In this document: piece by piece, positions 16,671 to 25,323 of the stretch
How positions within the stretch are numbered: the first letter of the stretch is position 1
Layout of the letters: each line of letters starts with the position of its first letter
Assembly: GCF_004804275.1 (NCBI RefSeq)
Contig: NZ_STGI01000003.1
Coordinates: 310,001-374,000 of the forward strand
DNA length: 64,000 nt
Reading direction: 5' to 3'
Origin: Herbaspirillum sp. ST 5-3
GTDB taxonomy: Bacteria; Pseudomonadota; Gammaproteobacteria; Burkholderiales; Burkholderiaceae_D
The notes under the pieces: generated by a model
Told to the model about the DNA's origin: nothing
What the model saw: the letters and a program-made list of their open reading frames with translations, nothing else
The model's database searches: none
Program-made: the position numbers and the translations under genes

Positions 16671-17489
16671 TCACGGCGCTGATGCGGACGGATAGAACAA
16701 CTGCTGTCCGTCCACCTTGAAGGCCGCGATCTTCTTCTGCCCTTCGGCGGAAGTCAGCCATTGGATGAACTGCATTGCACCCGCGTAGTTCACTTCCTTG
16801 TGTCGCTCCGGATTGACGGCGATCACGCCATACGGATTGAACATTTTCGGATCGCCCTCGACCATGATCGCCAGCCCGGTCTTCGCGCGGTACGCGCCGT
16901 AGGTAGCGCGGTCGGTCAGGGTATAAGCCTGCAGTTCGCCGGCCATGTTCAGCACCTGGCCCATGCCGACGCCGGCCGACAGGTAGCCGGGCCCGGAAGG
17001 CGAGACGCCGAGCTGCTTCCAGTACGCTTTTTCCATCTGGTCGGTGCCGGAGTTGTCGCCGCGCGAGATGAAGCGGGCCTGCGTGGCGACGATTTTCTTC
17101 ATCGCGTGCAGCACATTCTTTTCGCCGCGGATGCCGGCCGGATCACTGGTCGGGCCGACCAGCAGGAAATCGTTGTACATCACATCGCGCCGGTTCACGC
17201 CATGTCCCTCGGCCACAAACCTGTCCTCCGACGCACGCGCGTGCACCAGCGTGACGTCGACGTCGCCGTTCTTCGCCAGTTCCAGTGCCTTGCCGGTACC
17301 CACCGCGATCACTTTGACCTTCAAGTGCGTCTCCTGCTCGAACTGCGGCAGCAGCCAGGCGAGCAGGCCGGAGTTCTCGGTGCTGGTGGTGGTCGACAGC
17401 CGGAGCGTCTGGGCATTTGCGACAGACATGCCGCAGAGCAGGCCGAGCAGGACCAGAACAACGCGACAGTGCAATGAAGAGAGGCGCAT
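16671..17489 (-). CDS. tupA: Tungstate ABC transporter substrate-binding protein
   Basis: 272 aa with a Sec signal peptide (VVLVLLGLLCGMSVANA). The mature N-terminus carries the TupA oxyanion-binding signature TTTSTENSGLL (residues 33-43), with VDVTLVHARASEDRFVAEG and the late TDRATYGAYR segment shared by tungstate-specific binding proteins; molybdate-binding ModA proteins differ at these sites. It should capture tungstate in the periplasm and deliver it to TupB. The gene lies 10 bases downstream of tupC, in an order (B, C, A) consistent with one operon. A tungstate uptake system inside an FDH cluster suggests that the FDH uses tungsten. Confidence 0.93.
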   Translation of the reverse strand: MRLSSLHCRVVLVLLGLLCGMSVANAQTLRLSTTTSTENSGLLAWLLPQFEQETHLKVKVIAVGTGKALELAKNGDVDVTLVHARASEDRFVAEGHGVNRRDVMYNDFLLVGPTSDPAGIRGEKNVLHAMKKIVATQARFISRGDNSGTDQMEKAYWKQLGVSPSGPGYLSAGVGMGQVLNMAGELQAYTLTDRATYGAYRAKTGLAIMVEGDPKMFNPYGVIAVNPERHKEVNYAGAMQFIQWLTSAEGQKKIAAFKVDGQQLFYPSASAP

Positions 17490-17499
17490 GGTTTTCCTT

Positions 17500-18174
17500 T
17501 CAGGACGGCGTTGAAGGAGTTTTCAGTTGCAGGTGGCCGTCGCGCAGCTTCATGCGCTGCATGCCGGGAACCGCGATGAGGTCGCGGTCATGGCAGGCGA
17601 TGACGATGCTGTTGCCGGCGTCCAGCAGAGAGGGAATCAGGCCGATCACCTGCTCCTTCGCCCGGCCGTCGAGATTGGCGGTCGGTTCGTCCAGCAGGAG
17701 CAATCTCGGCGACAGCACCTTGGCACGCGCCAGCGCGACGCGCTGCTTTTCTCCCCCGGACAGCACGGCCGGCTTGCTGCTTCGCAGGTGCGCAATGCCC
17801 GCCCATGCCATCGCCTCGTCGACCCGCCTGGCAACCTCGGCCTTGCTCACGCCGCGCGCCAAGAGACCGTAAGCGATGTTGTGGAACAGATTGGTGGAGA
17901 ACAGCACCGGATGCTGATGCACGTACACAATGGCGTCGCGCATGGCCTTCGGATAAGGGGAAAGCCGAACCGCATTGCCGCTGAAGTTCGCTTCTGCAAT
18001 GTCGGCCGGCATCAGGCCTGCCAGCACGCGCAGCAGGGTGCTCTTGCCCGAACCGTTGGCGCCGGTCAATACATAGGCGCAGCCTGCCTCGATGTGCAGT
18101 TGATCGATGTCGAGCAGCAGGCGCTGGCCGATTTTCTTTTGCAGACGATGGATGTTCAGCAAGGATTTCATCAT
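17500..18174 (-). CDS. tupC: Tungstate ABC transporter ATP-binding protein
   Basis: 224 aa ABC ATPase. Walker A is GANGSGKST near residue 38, the signature is LSGGEKQRVALARA, Walker B is LLLLDEPTANLD and the switch His is in IVIACHDRD. The chain is short, without the C-terminal oxyanion-sensing TOBE domain seen in ModC, as is usual for TupC. It overlaps the permease gene by 4 bases (ATGA), which supports pairing with TupB. It should drive tungstate import with TupA and TupB at the inner membrane. Confidence 0.92.
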   Translation of the reverse strand: MMKSLLNIHRLQKKIGQRLLLDIDQLHIEAGCAYVLTGANGSGKSTLLRVLAGLMPADIAEANFSGNAVRLSPYPKAMRDAIVYVHQHPVLFSTNLFHNIAYGLLARGVSKAEVARRVDEAMAWAGIAHLRSSKPAVLSGGEKQRVALARAKVLSPRLLLLDEPTANLDGRAKEQVIGLIPSLLDAGNSIVIACHDRDLIAVPGMQRMKLRDGHLQLKTPSTPS

Positions 18175-18875
18175 GCCCCCATCGAAGAACCGGCGTTGCC
18201 CTGCAATAGCAGCATTGCGGCATTGATGACCAGCGCAATCGTCATCAAGATGAGGCCGAGCGCGATGCCCTGGGCAAATTCGCCCTTGCTGGTTTCGAGC
18301 GCAATCGCGGTCGGAATAGTGCGCGTATCTCCGGCGATATTGCCGCCCACCATCAGCGCGCAGCCGACTTCCGAAATGACGCGGCCGAAGCCGTTGACGG
18401 CAGCGACCATGACGCCGAAGCGTGCTTCATGCAGCACGGTGCACATGAGGCGCCAGCCGGATGCGCCATGCGCGATCGCGGTTTCGGCAATGCGCGGGTC
18501 GGTCGCCTGCACCGCCGCGAGCGTCAGGGCGATCAGCAGCGGAAGCAGGATCAGCGCATCGCCAAACACGATGCCGGGCTGGGTAAACAACCACTGCAGA
18601 CTGCCCATCGGCCCTTGTCGCGACAGCATCATGACCAGCAGCAATCCGATCAGCACGGTCGGCAGGGACAAGGCGGCCTGCGTGAGCCAGATCACGATGC
18701 GCCGCCCGGAGAAAGCGCGCGTGCCGATCAGATAGCCGAGCACCAGCGCGGGCGGCGCCGCCACCAGCATGCCGAGCAGCGATGTCTTCACGGAAATCCA
18801 CACGATCTGCCACAGCCCCGCGTCTCCTGAAAGAAGAAGGGAAAACGCGGCGTGCACGGAATCGTTCAAGCCCAT
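18171..18875 (-). CDS. tupB: Tungstate ABC transporter permease
   Basis: 234 aa from ATG 18875; the frame is open to 18917, and the ribosome site is weak (GGAT, 11 bases), so the start is less sure. About five to six membrane helices are visible. The ABC-permease coupling loop is recognisable as EARFGVMVAAVNGFGRVISEVGCALMVGGNI, near-identical in layout to TupB proteins. It overlaps tupC by 4 bases and is the first gene of tupBCA. A gap of 142 bases separates it from fdhD upstream, which may hold a promoter. Confidence 0.9.
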   Translation of the reverse strand: MGLNDSVHAAFSLLLSGDAGLWQIVWISVKTSLLGMLVAAPPALVLGYLIGTRAFSGRRIVIWLTQAALSLPTVLIGLLLVMMLSRQGPMGSLQWLFTQPGIVFGDALILLPLLIALTLAAVQATDPRIAETAIAHGASGWRLMCTVLHEARFGVMVAAVNGFGRVISEVGCALMVGGNIAGDTRTIPTAIALETSKGEFAQGIALGLILMTIALVINAAMLLLQGNAGSSMGA

Positions 18876-19017
18876 GGGAATCGTGATCCTGAGAACGCGG
18901 CGGCCGGTATACCGCAATGAAAGCCCGGTCTGGCATGCTGTTGAAAGAACCGCTGTGCGATGTTTTCAGCAGCATGCCGGCCCATGTTACGACGCCGACA
19001 TCTGTTTCAGCTTCGCA

Positions 19018-19863
19018 TCACGCAAGGCTTATGACACTACTCAATAGATGCGGCTCATAAACCAGCCGCTCCTTTCCTGTGAGCAGCAGAAAATGCTTGC
19101 CGGTGCAGCGCGCGAGCAGGGTCATGCCGAGGCGCTGCGCCACCGTATGGCCCATGCGCGTGGTGCCGGAACGCGACAGCAGAAAAGGAATGCCCATCTG
19201 CGCGCCCTTGATCACCATTTCCGAGGTCAGGCGGCCTGTCGTGTAGAACACCTTGTCGTCGCCGCGCATGTCGTCAAGCCACATTTTTCCGGCGATGGCA
19301 TCGACTGCGTTATGCCGGCCGACATCTTCGATGAAGTAGAGCAGGCGGCCCTCGGAAGAAAACAATGCGCAGCCATGCACGGAGCCGGCCTGCTTGTAGA
19401 TCGAGGGCTGGGTGCGGATGGTGTCGATGATACGGTAGAGAACGGACTGCGCCAGCCGTGCATCGGCGGGCAGGGTGATGGTATCGACTTCCTCCATCAG
19501 GTCGCCGAATACCGAGCCCTGACCGCAACCTGTCGTGACTACCTTGCGCGCCGTCCTCTCCTCGATGTCGGCGATGCCGGAACGCGTCCTGACCGCCACT
19601 GCGTTGACCTCCCAGTCAACCTGCAGCGAGACGATTTCCTCTATGGAACGCACCAGCCGCTGGTTGCGCAGATAGCCCAGCGTCAAGGCTTCCGGCGCGC
19701 TGCCGAGCGTCATCAGGGTGACGAGTTCGCGCTTGTCCACGTAGACGGTCAGGGGCCGCTCGGCCGGGATAGCAATGGTGGAACAGCGGCCGCGTTCGTC
19801 CAGTACGTCTACCTCATGCGTCAGGTCGATGCTCGCGTTGGACAAGGCGGGGCGATGCGGCAT
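19018..19863 (-). CDS. fdhD: Formate dehydrogenase accessory sulfurtransferase FdhD
   Basis: 281 aa from ATG 19863. Family motifs are visible: the N-terminal AIPAERPLTVYVDKRELVT, then GSAPEALTLGYLRNQRLV, the TTGCGQGS loop that carries the reactive Cys, SVHGCALFS, EDVGRHNAVDAIAGKMW and TTGRLTSEMVIKGAQMG. FdhD takes sulfur from the desulfurase IscS and transfers it to the bis-MGD cofactor of FDH, making it active. Here the active loop has a single Cys, whereas E. coli FdhD has CxxC; single-Cys loops are known in the family. It is the first gene of the minus-strand FDH/Tup block. Confidence 0.94.
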   Translation of the reverse strand: MPHRPALSNASIDLTHEVDVLDERGRCSTIAIPAERPLTVYVDKRELVTLMTLGSAPEALTLGYLRNQRLVRSIEEIVSLQVDWEVNAVAVRTRSGIADIEERTARKVVTTGCGQGSVFGDLMEEVDTITLPADARLAQSVLYRIIDTIRTQPSIYKQAGSVHGCALFSSEGRLLYFIEDVGRHNAVDAIAGKMWLDDMRGDDKVFYTTGRLTSEMVIKGAQMGIPFLLSRSGTTRMGHTVAQRLGMTLLARCTGKHFLLLTGKERLVYEPHLLSSVISLA

Positions 19864-19947
19864 GGGGTAAATCCTGCGGTTTGGATTTGCCAGTGTGCCC
19901 AAATGCGCGGTTGCCGGCCTTGCGGCGCGTCAACCGGATGTCCGGGT

Positions 19948-21051
19948 TTACAGCTCTGCCAGCGTCGGATAATCGATATAACCTTTGGCGCCGCCGCTAT
20001 AGAAGGTCTGCGGATCGGGCGTGTTGAGCGGCGCGCCGCGCTGCAGGCGTTCGACGAGATCGGGATTGGCGAGGAAGGACTGGCCGAAGGCGACCATATC
20101 GGCGAGGCCGGCTTGCAGCACTGCGTTGGCGCGCGCCAGGTTGTAGCCGCCCGCAACGATCAGCGTGCCGGGATAGAGCGGCCGGAAGAAATGCACGGAC
20201 AAGTCGGGCATCGGGTGCTCGCCTTGCGGCTGGATCGGTTCGATCAGGTGCAGGTAGGCGAGGTCGAGCGCCGCGAGACGCCTCACGACTGTGCCGAAGG
20301 TTTCCTGCGGATGGCGGTCGCACATGTCGTTGAAGGTGCCGCCCGGCGACAGGCGCACACCGACCCGATCGCTGCCCCACACGTCGGCGGTCACTGCAAT
20401 CACTTCGAGCAGCAGGCGCGCGCGGTTTTCGATGCTGCCGCCATAGCGGTCGGTGCGCTGGTTGGTGCCGTCTTCGAGGAACTGGTCAAGCAGATAGCCG
20501 TTCGCGCCATGCACTTCGATGCCGTCGAAGCCGGCGATCTTCGCATTGCGCGCGGCCTGCCTGAACTCTTCGACGATGACCGGAATTTCATGCGTCTCCA
20601 GCGCGCGCGGCGTGGGGATATCCTTCAGGCCGTCCGCGGTGTAGGTCTGCACGCCGCGCGGCGCGATGGCGGAAGGCGCGACCGGCAGATCGCCGCCGCG
20701 GAAGTCGGGATGCGAAATGCGGCCCACATGCCATAGCTGCATGAAGATCACGCCGCCTTTCTGGTGAACTGCGTCGGTCACCTTCGTCCATGCCTGGACC
20801 TGTGCTTCGCTGTAAATGCCGGGTGTCGCGATATAACCCTGGCCCCCGGCGCTGGCCTGTGTCGCTTCGGTGATGATCAGGCCGGCACCCGCGCGCTGGC
20901 TGTAGTAGGTGGCCGCCATGCTGGAGGGAAGATTGCCCGGCTCGGCACGGCTTCTCGTCAGCGGCGGCATGACGAGGCGGTTCTTCAGTTGCAGGGAGTC
21001 CAGTGCGATGGGCGAGAAGACATCGATTTTCGGTGCGGATCTGGTGTTCAT
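19948..21051 (-). CDS. Old yellow enzyme family flavin oxidoreductase (alkene/xenobiotic reductase)
   Basis: 367 aa TIM-barrel flavoprotein. OYE features: LKNRLVMPPLTRSRA near the N-terminus, the FMQLWHVGRISHP segment, the HGANGYLLDQFLEDGTNQRTDRYGGS active-site signature (His/Asn pair for substrate anion or carbonyl), and FGQSFLANPDLVERL for the FMN phosphate. The Cys/Thr position near residue 30 is Thr (MPPLTRSR), so it belongs to the classical rather than the thermophilic-like group. It should reduce activated C=C bonds with NAD(P)H. It is divergent from the LLM flavoprotein gene, with a 224-base shared promoter region, and lies 84 bases upstream of fdhD in the same direction. Confidence 0.92.
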   Translation of the reverse strand: MNTRSAPKIDVFSPIALDSLQLKNRLVMPPLTRSRAEPGNLPSSMAATYYSQRAGAGLIITEATQASAGGQGYIATPGIYSEAQVQAWTKVTDAVHQKGGVIFMQLWHVGRISHPDFRGGDLPVAPSAIAPRGVQTYTADGLKDIPTPRALETHEIPVIVEEFRQAARNAKIAGFDGIEVHGANGYLLDQFLEDGTNQRTDRYGGSIENRARLLLEVIAVTADVWGSDRVGVRLSPGGTFNDMCDRHPQETFGTVVRRLAALDLAYLHLIEPIQPQGEHPMPDLSVHFFRPLYPGTLIVAGGYNLARANAVLQAGLADMVAFGQSFLANPDLVERLQRGAPLNTPDPQTFYSGGAKGYIDYPTLAEL

Positions 21052-21275
21052 GCGTGTCGACTCCGGTAGCCATTGATCGGAGTGTCCGCCAGGGGCGGAT
21101 ATGTCAAGTGTGATGTTGCGGCTGGGGTTTGGTTCCGTTGTGCGCTGGGCGTGGCGTACGAGCAGAGGCGTATTTCGCTATCATCATCCTTGTCATCTGC
21201 GCGGAGAAGGGTGGAATTGCCCGCCCGCAAAAGCGCAATCTCAGAACAGCGCACCATCTCACCCATACAATTGAA

Positions 21276-22265
21276 ATGACCCAATTTTCCGTTCTCGATC
21301 TTTCCCCGATTGCACAAGGCAGCAATGCCGCGCAGTCGTTTCGCAATAGTCTCGACCTCGCGCAGCATGCGGAGCGCTGGGGCTACCATCGCTTCTGGCT
21401 GGCCGAGCATCACGGCATGCCGGGCATCGCCAGCGCCGCGACAGCCGTGCTGATCTGCCATATTGCCGGCGGCACTTCCACGATCCGCGTCGGCGCGGGC
21501 GGCATCATGCTGCCCAATCATTCGCCGCTCGTGATTGCCGAGCAGTTCGGCACGCTGGAATCGCTCTTTCCGGGCCGCATCGATCTGGGCCTCGGGCGCG
21601 CTCCCGGTTCCGACCAGGCCACCGCGCGCGCCTTGCGCCGCAATCTTGCCTCCGACGCCGACGAATTTCCGCAGGATGTCGTCGAGCTGATGGATTATTT
21701 TTCCGCTGAATCGCGGCGCTCGGTGCGCGCGGTGCCCGGCGCGGGATTGAACGTGCCGATCTGGATCCTGGGTTCGAGCCTGTTCGGCGCGCAGCTCGCG
21801 GCGGCGCTCGGCCTGCCGTATGCCTTCGCATCGCATTTCGCTCCCGCGCAGATGATGCAGGCGATCGATTTGTACCGCGCGACCTTCCGTCCCTCCGCGC
21901 AACTGGACAAGCCCTATGTCATGCTCGGCTTCAATGTTTTCGCTGCCGATACGGATGAAGAGGCGCAATTCCGCGCGACATCGATGCAGCAGGCCTTCGT
22001 CAACCTGCGCAGCGGCCGGCCCTCGCAACTGCCGCCGCCGGTCGAGGACTACTGGAATCGCATCGGCGCGCAGGAGAAGGCCTTGCTGGAACAGGTCCTG
22101 TCCTGCTCGGCGGTCGGATCGCCGGAAACGGTGTCGAAGGAAATCAGCGCCTTCATCGCCCGTACCGGCGCGGACGAACTGATGATCACCTCGCAGATCT
22201 TCGATCATGCCGCGCGTCTTCATTCCTACGAGATTGCTGCGGAAGTTCAAAAGTCCTTGCGTTGA
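21276..22265 (+). CDS. Luciferase-like (LLM) flavin-dependent oxidoreductase
   Basis: 329 aa from ATG 21276, the family start ([18 protein letters not shown]); the frame is open further upstream but that part is not family-like. Luciferase-like monooxygenase motifs: [60 protein letters not shown] and [22 protein letters not shown]. These group-1 LLM enzymes bind reduced FMN or F420 and oxidise small organic substrates; here FMN is likely. The substrate is unknown. It is followed 73 bases later by an aldo/keto reductase gene in the same direction. Confidence 0.9.
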   Translation: MTQFSVLDLSPIAQGSNAAQSFRNSLDLAQHAERWGYHRFWLAEHHGMPGIASAATAVLICHIAGGTSTIRVGAGGIMLPNHSPLVIAEQFGTLESLFPGRIDLGLGRAPGSDQATARALRRNLASDADEFPQDVVELMDYFSAESRRSVRAVPGAGLNVPIWILGSSLFGAQLAAALGLPYAFASHFAPAQMMQAIDLYRATFRPSAQLDKPYVMLGFNVFAADTDEEAQFRATSMQQAFVNLRSGRPSQLPPPVEDYWNRIGAQEKALLEQVLSCSAVGSPETVSKEISAFIARTGADELMITSQIFDHAARLHSYEIAAEVQKSLR

Positions 22266-22338
22266 CCTGAACCTGCGCTGCGCCTCCCAGTCAACGGCAA
22301 TGGTCCTCTCCGCTGAAGCCTAATGAAAGGAATAAACG

Positions 22339-23328
22339 ATGAAAACGCGTCGCCTCGGAAAAGACGGTCCGCAAGGCTCCGCCATCGGCCTGGGTTGCAT
22401 GGGCATGAGCGATTTCTATTCCAACCGCGATGACCAGGAATCCATCGCCACCATCCATCGCGCCATCGATCTGGGCGTCACCTTCTTCGACACCGCTGAC
22501 ATGTACGGCCCGCATACCAACGAGGAATTGCTCGGGCGCGCCATCAAGGGCAAGCGCGATCAGCTCGTCATCGCCACCAAGTTCGGCATCGTGCGCACGC
22601 CGGACAAGCCCAATGACTATGGCGTGAACGGCAAACCCGAGTACATACGGCAGGCGGTGGAAGGCAGCCTGAAGCGGCTCGGCATCGACACCATCGATCT
22701 GTACTACCAGCACCGCGTCGACCCCGACACGCCAATCGAAGACACGGTCGGCGCGATGGCCGACCTGGTCAAGGAGGGCAAGATCCGCTACATCGGCCTG
22801 TCGGAAGCCGGCGCGCGCACGCTGGAGCGTGCCTGCAAGGTGCATCAGGTGACCGCGCTGCAAAGCGAGTATTCGCTGTGGACGCGCGATCCGGAAGGCG
22901 AAGTGCTCGACACCTGCCGGCGGCTCGGCATCGGATTCGTGCCCTACAGTCCGCTGGGGCGCGGCTTCCTCACGGGCGAGATCAGAAGCCCGCAAGACTT
23001 CGCGCCGGATGACTACCGTGCGCGCAGTCCGCGCTTTCAGGGCGAGAATTTTGCGAAGAACCTGCAGCTGGTCGACAAGGTGAGGGAAGGGGCGGCCCAG
23101 ATCGGCTGTACGCCGGGGCAGCTGGCGCTGGCCTGGGTGCTGGCGCAGGGGGAGGATATTGTGCCGATTCCCGGGACCAAGCGGCGCAAGTATCTTGAGC
23201 AGAATGTTGCGGCGGTCGAGATCAGGATCGACGAGGCGCACATGGATGCGATCAATGCGATCTTTCCGAAGGATGTTGCGGCGGGGTTGCGGTATCCGGA
23301 GGCGATGATGAGTCGGTTGAATGCTTAG
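22339..23328 (+). CDS. Aldo/keto reductase
   Basis: 329 aa, AAAGGA ribosome site 8 bases before ATG. (alpha/beta)8 barrel with the catalytic tetrad of the AKR family: Asp in [11 protein letters not shown] with Tyr four residues on, Lys in VIATKFGIV and His in [17 protein letters not shown]. The C-terminal NADPH phosphate pocket [18 protein letters not shown] is intact. It is most like the AKR13/YakC-type reductases ([11 protein letters not shown] start). It should reduce aldehydes or ketones using NADPH. It probably forms an operon with the LLM gene; it is directly followed by repeat copy B. Confidence 0.93.
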   Translation: MKTRRLGKDGPQGSAIGLGCMGMSDFYSNRDDQESIATIHRAIDLGVTFFDTADMYGPHTNEELLGRAIKGKRDQLVIATKFGIVRTPDKPNDYGVNGKPEYIRQAVEGSLKRLGIDTIDLYYQHRVDPDTPIEDTVGAMADLVKEGKIRYIGLSEAGARTLERACKVHQVTALQSEYSLWTRDPEGEVLDTCRRLGIGFVPYSPLGRGFLTGEIRSPQDFAPDDYRARSPRFQGENFAKNLQLVDKVREGAAQIGCTPGQLALAWVLAQGEDIVPIPGTKRRKYLEQNVAAVEIRIDEAHMDAINAIFPKDVAAGLRYPEAMMSRLNA

Positions 23329-23892
23329 TGGTTTGGGTTTTTCTTCGGTGATGCTGGGCTGTAGTTTCTTCGTGGGGGCTTGCCGGGACCGGCCCCGGCG
23401 GGCCGCTCACTTTTTTGCTTCGCCAAAAAAGTAAGCAAAAAAGGCGACCCCAAGACGCTGCCCCTGCGGGGTTCCCGGAAAAGCACCGCACAAAGCGGGA
23501 AGCGAAATAACTCGCCCTCGCTGCGCTCGGTGCTCAGACAGATTTCGCTTCTTTATCCGCTTTGCGCAGTGCTTTTCCGGCAGCTTCTCAAGGGGGCGCT
23601 GAAACCCATCCCCACCCCGACCCTCCCCTTGAAGGGGAGGGAGTTGGACTGTCCTTTATCGTTTTCAGATGCAAGGTCAAGAACGGAATTCTCCCTCCCC
23701 TTCAAGGGGAGGGCTGGGATGGGGATGGGTTGAAAAACACCCGCTCTGGCTCCGCCGAAGCGATGCAGGCAAAAGCGGATAAAGAAGCGAAATCTGTCCG
23801 AGCTCCGAGCATAGCGAGGGCGAGTTATTTCGCTTCCCGCTTTTGCCTGCAGCGCTTCGGGCACCCCGTCAGGGGCGGAGACTTTGCGGTCG

Positions 23893-25193
23893 GGTACGGT
23901 TTACTCTGATTGGTAACACATTAATTCAAGCACATGGGTAACAGTTACTTACCCTATGGCTATCTTCATTGCCGGAGAGAGCCATGCCTTGGAAGGATGT
24001 CAAACCAATGGACGAGAAGGTGCTGTTCATCGCGGATTACCTGCGGCAGGTGGACTGTTTGAGCCGGCTATGCGAGCGCTACGGCATCAGCCGCAAGACG
24101 GGTTACAAATGGGTTGAGCGGTATGGACAGGGCGGAGTCGAGGCCCTGTCCGATCGCAGCCACAAGCGACACACGCAGGCCGAGACGCCCTATGCGGTCA
24201 AGCAGGCGATTCTGCAGTTGCGGGAGCAACGCGATGCGCCGGGACCGAAGAAGATCCAGGCGTTGCTGGGACGCCAGTTTGCACAGGAAGAGATCCCGTC
24301 TCTGACGACGATTTACAACGTTCTCAAGCGTGCCGGGCAGATCCAGACACGCCGGCGGGTTCGCAAGATCAGCACCGTGCCTGGCCCTCTGCGCTCGGCC
24401 GCGCGGCCCAACGAGTTGTGGAGCGCCGATTACAAGGGGCAGTTCAGGACGGCAGATGGCCGTTGGTGCTATCCGCTCACGGTCACGGATCACGCCAGCC
24501 GCTTTCTGCTCGGGTGCGAGGGGCTGCAGGGAACGCGGCATGAAGATACGCAGAAAGTGTTCGAGCGCCTGTTTCAGGAATATGGTTTGCCGGAACGCAT
24601 TCGCACCGACAACGGCGTGCCGTTTGCCAGTGTTGGCGTAGGCAACCTGTCCCGCTTGTCGCTATGGTGGATCCGGCTGGGAATCCGGCCTGAGCGCATT
24701 GAGCCCGGACAGCCGCAACAGAACGGGCGGCATGAGCGGATGCATCGTACGCTCAAGCGATCGCTGGGCCGGCCGCCAGAGGCGGATTTGACGCGACAAC
24801 AGCGGCAGCTAGATAGTTTCCGTCAGTACTACAACGAACAGCGCCCGCATGAAGGATTGGCACTGCAGAGTCCAAGCGCCTGCTACAGCGCATCAAACCG
24901 TCCCTATCCTCGTCGTTTGCCGGAGCTGGAGTATCCGAGCTATTTCGATCGGGCAAAGGTACATCGCAGCGGCGTGGTTTATTGGAGCAGCCTGACGATT
25001 TATATCGGTAACCTGCTCGCCGGTGAGCAGGTGGGGATAGAAGCGATTGGGGATGGGATATGGCAGGTATATTTCGGCCCAATTGCATTGGGCCGATTTG
25101 ATGAACGCAAGGGCGGCGAGCGAGCTTACTTGAACCTGAAGGTGTAACCCATGTGATTGAACTTTTTTGTTACCTATCTGGTTGACTCCTACA
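23893..25193 (+). mobile_element. Complete IS481-family insertion sequence (1,301 bp)
   Basis: Ends were placed by comparison with the uninterrupted repeat copy A. The element begins GGTACGGTTTACTCTGAT and ends GGTTGACTCCTACA; the reverse complement of the right end (TGTAGGAGTCAACC...) matches the left end imperfectly, with a shared GATnGGTAACA block about 16-26 bases in. The 4-base target duplication GTCG flanks it at 23889-23892 and 25194-25197. The right end gives the TGT terminus typical of IS481; the left end reads GGT. It holds one intact transposase gene, so it may still be mobile. Confidence 0.88.
23984..25147 (+). CDS. IS481-family transposase (DDE integrase core)
   Basis: 387 aa from ATG 23984, with GGAGAGA just upstream; the frame extends to a TTG at 23969, which would have no ribosome site. 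The N-terminal helix-turn-helix (LSRLCERYGISRKTGYKWVERYG) is followed by a second DNA-binding region (PKKIQALLGRQF, LTTIYNVLKRAG) and the rve integrase core. The DDE residues are visible as Asp in ELWSADYKGQF, Asp in RIRTDNGVPF and Glu in QNGRHERMHRTLK. The C-terminal domain is complete (YIGNLLAGEQVG to LNLKV). No frameshift is seen, so it is probably functional. It catalyses cut-and-paste or copy movement of the 1,301-bp element. Confidence 0.95.
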   Translation: MPWKDVKPMDEKVLFIADYLRQVDCLSRLCERYGISRKTGYKWVERYGQGGVEALSDRSHKRHTQAETPYAVKQAILQLREQRDAPGPKKIQALLGRQFAQEEIPSLTTIYNVLKRAGQIQTRRRVRKISTVPGPLRSAARPNELWSADYKGQFRTADGRWCYPLTVTDHASRFLLGCEGLQGTRHEDTQKVFERLFQEYGLPERIRTDNGVPFASVGVGNLSRLSLWWIRLGIRPERIEPGQPQQNGRHERMHRTLKRSLGRPPEADLTRQQRQLDSFRQYYNEQRPHEGLALQSPSACYSASNRPYPRRLPELEYPSYFDRAKVHRSGVVYWSSLTIYIGNLLAGEQVGIEAIGDGIWQVYFGPIALGRFDERKGGERAYLNLKV

Positions 25194-25323
25194 GTCGCCT
25201 TTCTTTGCTCACTTTCTTTGGCGAAGCAAAGAAAGTGAGCGGCTGCCGGGCCGCCCCCGGCAAGCCTCCACGGAGAACCACCCGCACCGAATCACCGAAG
25301 AAAAAACGACTCAAGCCCACACA

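Larger units (their letters stand above)
23341..25302. repeat. Long nested palindromic repeat, copy B, interrupted by an insertion sequence
   Basis: The left part (23341-23892) and the right part (25194-25302) together form a ~657-base element that matches copy A (1824-2475) in length, order and most bases: outer arm beginning TTCTTCGGTG, GCTTCGCC hairpin, GGAAGCGAAA block, two CCCTCCCCTT/AAGGGGAGGG hairpins, GGCGGAGACTTTGCGGTCG, then the outer right arm ending CACCGAAGAA. Copy A shows the uninterrupted junction TTTGCGGTCGCCTTTCTTTG; in copy B the IS sits between GGTCG and CCTTTC. It lies between the aldo/keto reductase and the chemoreceptor gene. Confidence 0.85.
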
